NCBI GenBank assembly: GCA_023445705.1
Contig: JAEXKM010000212.1
Coordinates: forward strand, 1-13,865
Direction of reading: 5' to 3'
DNA length: 13,865 nt
Origin: Pseudomonadota bacterium
GTDB lineage: Bacteria; Pseudomonadota; Alphaproteobacteria; Caulobacterales; Caulobacteraceae
A program made the position numbers and the translations under genes. Below the pieces are notes generated by a model, which saw only the letters and a program-made list of their open reading frames with translations, was not told where the DNA came from and did not search any database. Every line of letters starts with the position of its first letter. Position 1 is the first letter of the stretch. Shown one piece after another: positions 1 to 8,032 of the stretch.

Positions 1-2
1 TC

Positions 3-848
<846 letters not shown>

Positions 849-880
849 TTCGAGCCGACCCTCGGCGTACGCATTTCATG

Positions 881-908
881 ACGGCGGGGCTTCACGCCTC
901 GCCGTTTT
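881..908 (+). terminator. Terminator-like hairpin between sucB and lpdA
   Basis: A 9-bp stem (881-889 pairing with 897-905, one G-U pair) encloses a 7-nt loop and ends in TTTT (905-908). It sits between the sucB stop and the lpdA Shine-Dalgarno region. The T-run is short, so read-through is likely. It could act as a partial terminator or an mRNA-processing and stability element that sets a different E3 level from E2. That role is inference. Confidence 0.5.
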
Positions 909-926
909 GCTAAGGACTGGAAGAGC

Positions 927-2324
<1,398 letters not shown>

Positions 2325-2402
2325 GGGCCTTCTGACGCCGAGTTAACTTTCGGCAGGAAGCAACCGGGCGTAGAATTTCCTCCTTGCGACGGAGGTTGAG
2401 CT

Positions 2403-2678
2403 ATGGCCGGTTCCTTCCTGCTGTTCGCTGCGGCGCTGGCCGCGGCCCCTGCGCCTGCTTCGCGCGCCTGCCCCGACGACGGCTTGATCCAGACCACGGC
2501 TCCGGCGGCGGTTCTGCGCCCGCAGGACCAGCGCGGCGACCGCGGCGCTCAAACGCTGGGCAGCATGCCGCGAGCCGACCTGCACCAGACCGTCCTGCGC
2601 TCCATCGACGGCTGTCCGATCTCCAGCAAGATCCGCGAAAACGTACAGGGCGATGGCCGTTTCGCCCGGCCGCGCTGA
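2403..2678 (+). CDS. Small secreted protein of unknown function
   Basis: A 91-residue protein that I do not recognise. An ideal ribosome binding site GGAGG (2391-2395) lies 7 nt before the ATG, which supports this as a real gene. Residues 1-20 (MAGSFLLFAAALAAAPAPAS) form a hydrophobic Ala-rich signal peptide, with likely cleavage around the A-S-R-A stretch. The mature ~70 residues have two cysteines (Cys23 and Cys71) that could form a periplasmic disulfide. The C-terminal part (GSMPRADLHQTVLRSIDGC) looks like a short folded domain and ends in basic residues. It is 78 nt downstream of lpdA and stops 2 nt before the start of the kinase-like gene, so the two are probably co-translated. The role is unknown. 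Confidence 0.75.
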   Translation: MAGSFLLFAAALAAAPAPASRACPDDGLIQTTAPAAVLRPQDQRGDRGAQTLGSMPRADLHQTVLRSIDGCPISSKIRENVQGDGRFARPR

Positions 2679-2680
2679 GC

Positions 2681-3697
2681 ATGAGCATGACGGCCCGCCT
2701 CCAAGCGCGCAGAGCCCGACACGAGCATCTCGCCGCCACGCTGTCCACACTGGACGACGGCGCCCTGACTGCCCTGCTGGATACCGCGCCCGCCTGGCGT
2801 AACCACATCCATGGCAACCAGTCGGGCGTGGTCGAGGTCGAGGGCGCGAAGATCTTCGTCAAGAAGATCGCCCTGACGGACCTGGAACGACGCCCCGAGC
2901 ACGTGCGGTCCACGGCCAACCTGTTCGGCCTGCCGACCTTCTACCAGTACGGCGTCGGCTCGGCCGGCTTCGGCGCCTGGCGCGAGCTTGAGGCCTATCT
3001 GCGGGCCAGCGATTGGGCCTTGTCGGGCGCCTGCCCCTACTTCCCACTGCTGCACCACTGGCGTGTCGTTTCAAGACTGAGTCGACCAATGCTGACGCCC
3101 GAGCAAATGGCGTGGCTCGACGATGCGCCGGCTTACTGGGGTGGCTCCGATGCAGTTCGCACGCGCCTGGATGCCATCGCCGCGGCCTCGGCGACCGTAG
3201 TGCTGTTTCTGGAGCACATCCCCGAAAGCCTGGATGCCTGGCTGACCCAGGGGCTGGCGGAGCAACCTCAGGACCCAGAGCTGGAAGCCGACACCCTGCG
3301 CCTGCACGACCAGGTGCGGGAGGCCGCCGCGTTCATGAACGCCCACGGCATGCTGCACTTCGACCTGCACGCCCACAATATCCTGACCGATGGCGTCGAG
3401 GCCTATGTCGCCGACTTCGGCCTGGCGCTCTGTGACGACTTCGAGCTCAGCCCCGCCGAGCGGGCGTTCTTCGAAGCTCACCGTCTGTACGACCGCAGCT
3501 TCGTGACCTGGGACCTTGTGGACCGTATCGCCAAGAAGGCGCCTGCCGCGCCAGCGACGGCGTTGGGCGGGCTGACTCACCGCTACGATGGGGTGACAAG
3601 CATCTTCCGGCGCTTCTTCGACGGGCTGACGAAAGACCGCAAGACAGCGCGCTATCCGTCCGAAGAGCTCGCGGAGGCCTTCGCCGCTCTGGGCTAG
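2681..3697 (+). CDS. Atypical protein-kinase-fold protein
   Basis: A cytoplasmic protein of 338 residues (starting at 2681; the in-frame ATG at 2687 is an alternative) with a eukaryotic-like kinase fold. The N-lobe has a degenerate phosphate loop (GNQSGVVEVEGAK, about 45-57) leading to the ATP-binding lysine in IFVKKI (Lys61 or Lys62), and a Glu in WRELEAY (102 or 104) that may be the helix-C salt-bridge partner. The C-lobe has a catalytic loop HFDLHAHN (His226, Asp228, Asn233) and the metal-binding VADFGLA (Asp245). The catalytic residues are therefore present although the Gly-rich loop is weak. The stretch VRSTANLFGLPTFYQYGVGS is strongly patterned and looks family-specific. There is no transmembrane segment or sensor domain. 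The start has no good Shine-Dalgarno and lies 2 nt after the preceding stop, which suggests translational coupling. The substrate is unknown. The 3' end overlaps the convergent gene by 4 nt. Confidence 0.82.
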   Translation: MSMTARLQARRARHEHLAATLSTLDDGALTALLDTAPAWRNHIHGNQSGVVEVEGAKIFVKKIALTDLERRPEHVRSTANLFGLPTFYQYGVGSAGFGAWRELEAYLRASDWALSGACPYFPLLHHWRVVSRLSRPMLTPEQMAWLDDAPAYWGGSDAVRTRLDAIAAASATVVLFLEHIPESLDAWLTQGLAEQPQDPELEADTLRLHDQVREAAAFMNAHGMLHFDLHAHNILTDGVEAYVADFGLALCDDFELSPAERAFFEAHRLYDRSFVTWDLVDRIAKKAPAAPATALGGLTHRYDGVTSIFRRFFDGLTKDRKTARYPSEELAEAFAALG

Positions 3698-4482
3698 TCG
3701 CGGGTCATCACCACCGCCGAGCGCCGCCCGCCTTCAGTCAGTTCGCCCGTCCAGTCGCCATTGGCGGCCGGCGTGAGGGTCAGGCTGACCACACCCGCGC
3801 CGGCGCTGGGATAGAAGCTGGCGGTGAGCTGGGTCCCGATCTTCTGGATCGAGGACAGGAAGCCCGAGGAATCGCGTGAACCGGGCCGGCGCGGGTCGCG
3901 CCAGGCGCCCTCCAGACGGCCGGTGTTCTTGTCCACCAGCAGCAGGGTGTAGACCGATTGCCCTGCGCCTGAGCGCACGGTCCAAGCCCCGTCCAGCGGA
4001 CCCTGCATGCCCTGGGCCGCGGCGAAGGACGAGCGCATGCGGCTCTCGTAGCCGAGCTCCACGGAATTGAGCGGGCGCTCGGGCGTACGGTCGTAGTCGT
4101 CCACGAAGACCGGCGCGGTCGGCCGCGGCGCGGTGGGGGCGTAGGCGGCCGGCGGCGAAGCGTAGGCGCCGACCGGCGGCGTGGACACCTGCGGCGGCCG
4201 AGCGGGCGGCGCGGGCGATTGCGAACCGTAGGGGAACGGCGACTGCGCGGGCGGCGTGGGCGACGGCCGCGATGGGGCGGGCGGCGGCGCAGGTGGCGGC
4301 AGGGGCGCGGGCGGGGCCACCGACTGCGGGGTCTCGCCCAGCGTCTCGGCGGTGTCCTCGTCCACCTGGTCCAGCAGGTTGCCGATCGGGTCGACCACAT
4401 CCTGCGCGTGGGCGGCGGGCGCGCCGGCCAGCGCCAGTAACAGGATCGAAGCTCTCAATAGTCGGTTCAAATCTCGCCTCAC
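3694..4482 (-). CDS. Exported proline-rich protein of unknown function
   Basis: A 262-residue protein starting at GTG (4480-4482). The GTGA overlaps the stop of the upstream CitE-like gene by 4 nt, which fixes the start. Residues 1-26 are a signal peptide: basic MRRDLNRLLR, hydrophobic ASILLLALAG, and an AHA-Q cleavage site. A Pro/Ala-rich low-complexity segment (about 55-125) probably spans the periplasm or cell wall. The C-terminal domain (about 140-262) has alternating beta-like strands (GPLDGAWTVRSGAGQSVYTL, LEGAWRDPR, LTASFYPS, GDWTGELTEGG) and resembles a small beta-barrel or lipocalin-like module, but I cannot assign it to a family. It is translationally coupled to the lyase gene, though no shared function is obvious. 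It ends tail to tail with the kinase gene. Confidence 0.78.
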   Translation of the reverse strand: MRRDLNRLLRASILLLALAGAPAAHAQDVVDPIGNLLDQVDEDTAETLGETPQSVAPPAPLPPPAPPPAPSRPSPTPPAQSPFPYGSQSPAPPARPPQVSTPPVGAYASPPAAYAPTAPRPTAPVFVDDYDRTPERPLNSVELGYESRMRSSFAAAQGMQGPLDGAWTVRSGAGQSVYTLLLVDKNTGRLEGAWRDPRRPGSRDSSGFLSSIQKIGTQLTASFYPSAGAGVVSLTLTPAANGDWTGELTEGGRRSAVVMTRD

Positions 4483-5330
4483 GCCGCGGCGATGGCCTCG
4501 GCCACGGCGATGACGCGACGCGCCTCCGCCAAGTGCAGCCGTTCAACCATGCGTCCCTCGACCTTGATCACACCCTTAGCCGCGTTCTCCGGCAAATCGA
4601 AGGCTGCGACGATCGCCTGCGACCACGCGATCTCTTCCGCGGTCGGACTGAAGGCGCGGTTGGCGATGTCGACCTGGCGGGGATGGATCAGGGTCTTGCC
4701 GTCGAAGCCGAACTCCACCCCCTGGTCGCATTGCGCCGCCAGTCCCGCATCGTCGTCGATGGCGTTGAAGACCCCGTCCAGCACCGAGAGGCCGTGCGCA
4801 CGGCCGGCGGCGACGATCAGCGACAGCGGCCCGGCCAGCGGCGTGCGGGCCGGCGTCAACTGGCAGCGCATCTCCTTGGCGAGGTCGTTGGTCCCGACCA
4901 CCAGCGCTTCGAGGCCGGCGCCGGCCCCGGCGATTTCGTCGAGCGCGAAGAGAGCGGCGCAGGTTTCGACCATGGCCCACAGCGGCACCTGCGCGGCCTG
5001 GGCGGCGCCATAGGCGGTGACGTCGTGGGCGGAGGAAACCTTGGGAATCAGGATCGCGTCGGGCTTCGCCTCGATCGCGGCGGCGAGATCTTCCAGGCCC
5101 CAGGGCGTGTCGAGCCCGTTGATCCGGATCACCATCTCGCGGCGGCCGAAGCCGCCGGCGGCGACCGCTGCAGCCGCCTGCTGGCGCGCCAGCTCCTTGG
5201 CGTCCGGCGCGACCGCATCCTCGAGGTCGAGGATGACCACATCGCAGACCAGTTCGCGGGCTTTTTCGATCGCGCGTGCATTCACGGCGGGCATGTAGAG
5301 AGCGCTGCGGCGCGGCCGGGCTGAAGTCAC
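4479..5330 (-). CDS. CitE-like CoA-ester lyase (HpcH/HpaI aldolase family)
   Basis: A 283-residue TIM-barrel lyase of the citrate lyase beta-subunit-like family, whose members cleave or form malyl-CoA, methylmalyl-CoA or citramalyl-CoA. Visible motifs: RRSALYMPAVNARA (7-20), LDLEDAV (34-40, Glu37/Asp38), substrate-binding RINGLDTPW (Arg69), IPKV (Lys97), metal-binding Glu122 in MVETC and Asp149 in GTNDLAKEM, and the signature GFDGKTLIHPRQ (208-219). No citrate lyase alpha or gamma subunit genes lie nearby, so it is not part of a fermentative citrate lyase; a stand-alone (S)-citramalyl-CoA or malyl-CoA lyase is more likely. It starts at GTG (5328-5330) with GGAG about 10 nt upstream. It is divergent from the DUF2237 gene (57 nt apart) and overlaps the next gene by 4 nt. 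Confidence 0.88.
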   Translation of the reverse strand: MTSARPRRSALYMPAVNARAIEKARELVCDVVILDLEDAVAPDAKELARQQAAAAVAAGGFGRREMVIRINGLDTPWGLEDLAAAIEAKPDAILIPKVSSAHDVTAYGAAQAAQVPLWAMVETCAALFALDEIAGAGAGLEALVVGTNDLAKEMRCQLTPARTPLAGPLSLIVAAGRAHGLSVLDGVFNAIDDDAGLAAQCDQGVEFGFDGKTLIHPRQVDIANRAFSPTAEEIAWSQAIVAAFDLPENAAKGVIKVEGRMVERLHLAEARRVIAVAEAIAAA

Positions 5331-5387
5331 GGCTCGTGAGCTCCGTCAGGATGGCGAAGACCAAGTCATAAGGGCTAGGATGGCGCC

Positions 5388-5771
5388 ATGACCACCCGCT
5401 ATGACGCTGGCGCCAGAAACGTGTTGGGCGGCGAACTCGCCCCCTGTTCGCTCGACCCGGTGACCGGATTCTTCAGGAACGGCTGCTGCGAGACCGGCGC
5501 GCACGATGTCGGAATGCATACGGTCTGCGCGGTGATGACCGAAGACTTCCTGACCTTCTCCAAGCTGGTCGGCAACGACCTTTCCACGCCGATGCCGGAG
5601 TACGGCTTCGCCGGGCTGAAGCCGGGGGACCGCTGGTGCCTGTGCGCACCGCGCTGGAAAGAAGCCCTGGACGCTGGGGCCGCGCCCCAGGTGGTGCTGG
5701 AAGCCACACATGAAGAGACGCTGGCCATCGTCCCACTGGGGGTCCTGAAGGACCACGCCGTCGAGGCGTAA
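5388..5771 (+). CDS. DUF2237 family protein
   Basis: A complete 127-residue cytoplasmic protein of the DUF2237 family, which has no established function. Family hallmarks run through nearly the whole chain: NVLGGELAPCSLDPVTGFFR, NGCCETGAHDVGMHTVCAVM, FLTFSKLVGNDLSTPMPEYG, and LKPGDRWCLCAPRWKEA followed by VVLEATHEETL. Six cysteines (20, 33, 34, 47, 84, 86) are visible and could bind a metal or form disulfides; this is inference. There is no signal peptide or membrane segment. It is a single-gene unit, divergent from the CitE-like gene and followed immediately by a strong GC hairpin. Confidence 0.9.
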   Translation: MTTRYDAGARNVLGGELAPCSLDPVTGFFRNGCCETGAHDVGMHTVCAVMTEDFLTFSKLVGNDLSTPMPEYGFAGLKPGDRWCLCAPRWKEALDAGAAPQVVLEATHEETLAIVPLGVLKDHAVEA

Positions 5772-5796
5772 GCGGGCGCGCGCGCCGCGCGCCCGC
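5772..5796 (+). terminator. Perfect GC hairpin after the DUF2237 gene
   Basis: A perfect 11-bp stem made only of G and C (5772-5782 pairing with 5786-5796) with a 3-nt loop, beginning directly after the TAA stop. There is no T-run, so it is probably a pausing or mRNA 3'-protecting structure or a Rho-assisted terminator. It is symmetrical and could also serve the convergent thpR transcript. Confidence 0.5.
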
Positions 5797-5842
5797 TCAG
5801 TCAGCTTCGCTGCCAGCTCCCCAACGGGGGAGCATCCGGATC
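5797..5842. repeat. REP-like palindromic intergenic element
   Basis: Two small palindromes in tandem: CAGC-TTC-GCTG (5802-5812), then GCTCCCC (5816-5822) pairing with GGGGAGC (5827-5833) across a 4-nt loop, followed by the palindrome ATCCGGAT (5834-5841). From memory, the wording (cagcttcgctg, gctcccc, gggggagcatc) matches a dispersed intergenic repeat common in Caulobacterales and related genomes. Only one copy is in this window, so its repetitive nature cannot be shown here. It sits between convergent genes, the usual place for such elements. Confidence 0.5.
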
Positions 5843-5874
5843 AGCATCAGACGGAGGGGGCTTACGTCGCCGCT

Positions 5875-6411
5875 TCAGAACAGCGGATATTCACGCTCGA
5901 GGCGGTACCAGGAGCCCTGGTCCGACTGCCAACTGGAATAGAGCCCGAAGCTGGTCACCCGGAAGGGCGCGGTGCGCAGAAGGTTGTTGTCCTGGATCCA
6001 GGCGGCGACATCGGCCGGGTTCGGGCGACGCAGATAGGCCAGGGTGACGTGAGGCTTGTAGGCGCGGGTGTCCGGCTTCAGGCCTGCCCGGCGGGCGGCG
6101 ACCTCGCACGCGCGGGCCAGGCGGCGCAGGCTATCGTTCTCCTCGACGCCGGCCCAGACGGCATGGATGTCCGCGCCTTCGCCGAAGGCCCCCACCCCCG
6201 TGAGCGACAGCTCCAGAGGCCCGCCGCCGATGGTGGTCAGCTCTGCGTCGAGGTCGGCGGCCACGTTCTCGGCCACGTCGCCGACGAAGCGCAGAGTGAT
6301 GTGAAAGGCTTCCGGCGGGCGCCAGCGCGCGCCGAGAAGATGATCCTGCCTGGGGGTCAGCTCGGCTGCGATGTCTTCGGGAATAGCAACTGCGGCGAAG
6401 AGACGGATCAT
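5875..6411 (-). CDS. thpR: RNA 2',3'-cyclic phosphodiesterase (2H family, formerly 2'-5' RNA ligase)
   Basis: A 178-residue 2H phosphoesterase that opens 2',3'-cyclic phosphate ends on RNA; the family was first named for 2'-5' RNA ligase activity. It begins with the typical MIRLFAAVAIPEDIAAEL and carries both catalytic HxTx motifs, HITL (His37, Thr39) and HVTL (His121, Thr123), about 84 residues apart. The usual family length is about 180 residues. The reading frame is open 22 codons further upstream (to 6477), but the ATG at 6411 gives the canonical N-terminus, and AGGT lies upstream of it. It is transcribed away from the BI-1 family gene across a 118-bp shared upstream region. It ends next to the REP-like element. 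Confidence 0.92.
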   Translation of the reverse strand: MIRLFAAVAIPEDIAAELTPRQDHLLGARWRPPEAFHITLRFVGDVAENVAADLDAELTTIGGGPLELSLTGVGAFGEGADIHAVWAGVEENDSLRRLARACEVAARRAGLKPDTRAYKPHVTLAYLRRPNPADVAAWIQDNNLLRTAPFRVTSFGLYSSWQSDQGSWYRLEREYPLF

Positions 6412-6454
6412 GAAGACTACCTGAGGTGCTGACGTAATCGTAATCAATGCAACC

Positions 6455-6483
6455 TTGCACGATTGGCTGCCGATCACGATATT
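6455..6483 (+). promoter_or_regulatory. Candidate promoter for the BI-1 family gene
   Basis: TTGCAC (6455-6460), a 17-bp spacer and GATATT (6478-6483) resemble sigma-70 -35 and -10 boxes, about 47 nt before the ATG. In between, the leader can form a 6-bp hairpin (6491-6496 with 6502-6507). This is one weak match in a short divergent region and should be taken as tentative. Confidence 0.3.
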
Positions 6484-6529
6484 CGGAGACGCGCCCGCTC
6501 GGGGCGCTTCTAGAAGGGCCTTGTCTCTG

Positions 6530-7279
6530 ATGAGCGACTATAACCGCGGCTACGCGCGCACGGTCCCCGCAGATCGCGCCGACATGTCGGTGGACGCGGG
6601 GCTCCGCAGCTTCATGCTCGGCGTCTACAACAAGGTAGCGCTGGGACTTCTTCTTTCCGCCGGCTTGGCGTTCCTGACCGGCAGCTTCCCGCCTGTGCGC
6701 GACCTGATGTTCTCGGTCGCCGCGAACGGCCGTGTCGGCTACACGCCGCTGGGCATGATCGTGGCGTTCGCGCCGCTGGCGGTCATGCTGTTCGGCGCCT
6801 TCGCCATGCGTAACCCGACCCCGCGGTCGGCAGGCATCCTCTACTGGACCATCGTCAGCCTGATCGGCGCAGGTCTGGGCGTGCTGACCTTCGTCTACAC
6901 CGGCGCCTCGATCTTCTCGACGTTCCTGATTACGGCGGCGGCGTTCGGCGGCCTCTCGCTGTTCGGCTACACGACCAAGAAGGATCTCACCGGCTTCGGC
7001 AGCTTCCTGATCATCGGCCTGTTCGGCCTGATCATCGCCAGCCTGGTGAACATGTTCCTGCACAACAGCGCGATGAACTTCATCATCAGCGTCCTGGGCG
7101 TGTTCATCTTCGCCGGCCTGATCGCCTACGACACCCAGCGCCTGAAGATGAGCTACTACCAGCTCGGCGGCGATGAGGGTTCGATGGCCGTGGCCACGAA
7201 CTACGGGGCGCTCAGCCTGTACATCAACTTCATCAACCTCTTCCAATTCCTGCTCAGCATCTTTGGCGACCGCCGCTAG
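6530..7279 (+). CDS. Bax inhibitor-1 (BI-1/YccA) family inner-membrane protein
   Basis: A 249-residue inner-membrane protein with about seven hydrophobic segments (roughly 34-52, 72-93, 102-123, 126-146, 157-176, 181-200, 223-246) and a charged N-terminus. The family signature AGLIAYDTQRLK (about 195-206, including the conserved Asp201) is present, together with TTKKDLTGFGSFL and the C-terminal LYINFINLFQFLLSIFG. Bacterial relatives are YbhL and YccA (YccA modulates the FtsH protease); others are pH-sensitive calcium leak channels. Which role applies here cannot be read from sequence. I chose the ATG at 6530 (MSDYNRGYAR) over the upstream in-frame codon at 6455, because GAAGG lies about 12 nt before it and the upstream stretch looks like leader DNA. 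It is a single-gene transcript with its own terminator. Confidence 0.92.
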   Translation: MSDYNRGYARTVPADRADMSVDAGLRSFMLGVYNKVALGLLLSAGLAFLTGSFPPVRDLMFSVAANGRVGYTPLGMIVAFAPLAVMLFGAFAMRNPTPRSAGILYWTIVSLIGAGLGVLTFVYTGASIFSTFLITAAAFGGLSLFGYTTKKDLTGFGSFLIIGLFGLIIASLVNMFLHNSAMNFIISVLGVFIFAGLIAYDTQRLKMSYYQLGGDEGSMAVATNYGALSLYINFINLFQFLLSIFGDRR

Positions 7280-7306
7280 GACCTGAGACGGAACGAAAGT
7301 TCGAAG

Positions 7307-7336
7307 CCCCGGCGCTCACCCGCCGGGGTTTTTCTT
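7307..7336 (+). terminator. Intrinsic terminator of the BI-1 family gene
   Basis: The perfect 8-bp stem CCCCGGCG (7307-7314) with CGCCGGGG (7321-7328) encloses a 6-nt loop and is followed by TTTTTCTTT. This is a textbook Rho-independent terminator 27 nt after the stop codon. Confidence 0.92.
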
Positions 7337-7347
7337 TGGGCCATACG

Positions 7348-7366
7348 CGCCTCGAACAACGAGGCG
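7348..7366 (-). terminator. Hairpin after the DUF2794 gene
   Basis: A perfect 7-bp stem (7348-7354 with 7360-7366) and 5-nt loop lie 9 nt beyond the stop of the leftward DUF2794 gene. It has no U-tract, so it is a probable transcript-end or stability hairpin rather than a proven terminator. Confidence 0.4.
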
Positions 7367-7375
7367 GACCGAGCC

Positions 7376-7711
7376 CTACTCCACGACTTTGAAGCGACCC
7401 TTGTCGAAGAAGCGGAGGACCTGCTCCAACTCGTGCCCCCGGCGCAGGACCATGCCGCCCTGGCCGATCACCGCCCACGCGCCCTGGCGCCGGGCGAGGG
7501 CCGGACGCTTTTCGATGCGGTAGAGGGGCGCCTCGGAGGTCCGGCGGAAGACCGAGAAGACGCAAGCGTCGCTCAACGCGCCGATGCCGTAGTCGCGCCA
7601 TTCGCCGGCGGCGACCATCCGGCCATAGAGCGCGAGCAGCCGATTGAGCTCGCGGCGCTCGAAAAAGACCTGAGCGGTCCGGACAGGCTGCTGTTGCGGG
7701 TCGAGCGCCAT
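7376..7711 (-). CDS. DUF2794 family protein
   Basis: A complete 111-residue soluble protein of the DUF2794 family, a small alphaproteobacterial family of unknown function. Recognisable family sequence: FFERRELNRLLALYGRMVAAG, WRDYGIG, CVFSVFRRTSEAPLYRIEKR, and GGMVLRRGHELEQVLRFFDKG near the C-terminus. The order suggests a helical N-terminus and a beta-rich core. There is no signal peptide or catalytic motif. The ATG at 7711 is preceded by AGGCAGG about 9 nt upstream. It is transcribed leftwards, convergent with the BI-1 family gene, and its upstream side faces the gene-free stretch 7712-8032. Confidence 0.88.
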   Translation of the reverse strand: MALDPQQQPVRTAQVFFERRELNRLLALYGRMVAAGEWRDYGIGALSDACVFSVFRRTSEAPLYRIEKRPALARRQGAWAVIGQGGMVLRRGHELEQVLRFFDKGRFKVVE

Positions 7712-7878
7712 CGGGGCAAGCCTGCCTCAATTCCCGCCGCGCGACAAATCCTCAGTGCGTCCGTCGTTGCGCCGCCGACACGGCCGCTTCGGAATCTAAA
7801 CGAACCGTAACCTTGCGCCATGGAATGACCTTATTTCGGTCGTTCGCGCGCCTGATCCACTATCCATAGTCTCATTGT
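7712..7878. other. Non-coding stretch upstream of the DUF2794 gene
   Basis: This is the right-hand upstream region of the leftward DUF2794 gene. It holds a GANTC (CcrM-type) site in GGAATC at 7791-7796. It also holds a 7-bp hairpin or operator-like dyad AATGACC (7824-7830) with GGTCGTT (7838-7844), one G-U pair. I see no credible coding frame and no promoter that I would call on either strand. Confidence 0.4.
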
Positions 7879-8023
7879 CGGTTGATCGGAACCTGCTGGT
7901 CCCGGATCCTGAACAGCCCCCCCAGCCCCCCTGGATCGCGGGCTTCGGTCAACCGGCGCTTCTTCATAGTATCCCCCCAATGCAAGCCCGTGCGGTCCTC
8001 CCCCCTCCCGCGCGGGCTTCGTT
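7879..8023 (+). ncRNA. Candidate structured small RNA with C-rich loops
   Basis: This stretch has more inverted-repeat structure than chance would suggest and no plausible gene. Hairpin A has an outer stem 7879-7889 with 7945-7955 (11 bp, two G-U), a lopsided internal loop, an inner stem 7901-7909 with 7933-7942 (one bulge), and a loop carrying runs of seven and six C (7917-7923, 7926-7931). Hairpin B is a 12-bp stem 7984-7995 with 8008-8019 (one G-U) whose loop carries CCTCCC (7997-8002) and a second CCTCCC (8004-8009; its last two bases enter the stem). A further C6 run (7973-7978) lies between them. C-rich loops able to pair with Shine-Dalgarno sequences are a known feature of alphaproteobacterial small RNAs, including GsrN of Caulobacter. 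The strand is inferred from the C-rich loops. I found no convincing promoter, and hairpin B might only be a 3' structure of the leftward DUF1223 gene. Confidence 0.4.
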
Positions 8024-8032
8024 GTGTCCGGG

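Noticed and set aside
2384..2680. N-terminal extension of the kinase-fold protein
   Set aside because: The frame is open upstream, but the added residues are Arg/Pro-rich noise and overlap the better-supported secreted-protein gene with its GGAGG site. The start at 2681 is preferred.
4272..5324. A 350-codon open frame on the + strand opposite the CitE-like gene
   Set aside because: Arg/Gly/Asp-rich shadow frame. The minus-strand genes here have clear motifs and coupled starts.
6412..6477. 22-codon N-terminal extension of thpR
   Set aside because: The canonical family N-terminus MIRLFAAV starts at 6411, and the upstream part is the divergent promoter region.
7917..8009. G-quadruplex on the minus strand from the G-runs
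   Set aside because: The strongest G-runs are paired only two by two, with long gaps (over 40 nt) to the next, so a stable four-tract quadruplex is not well supported.
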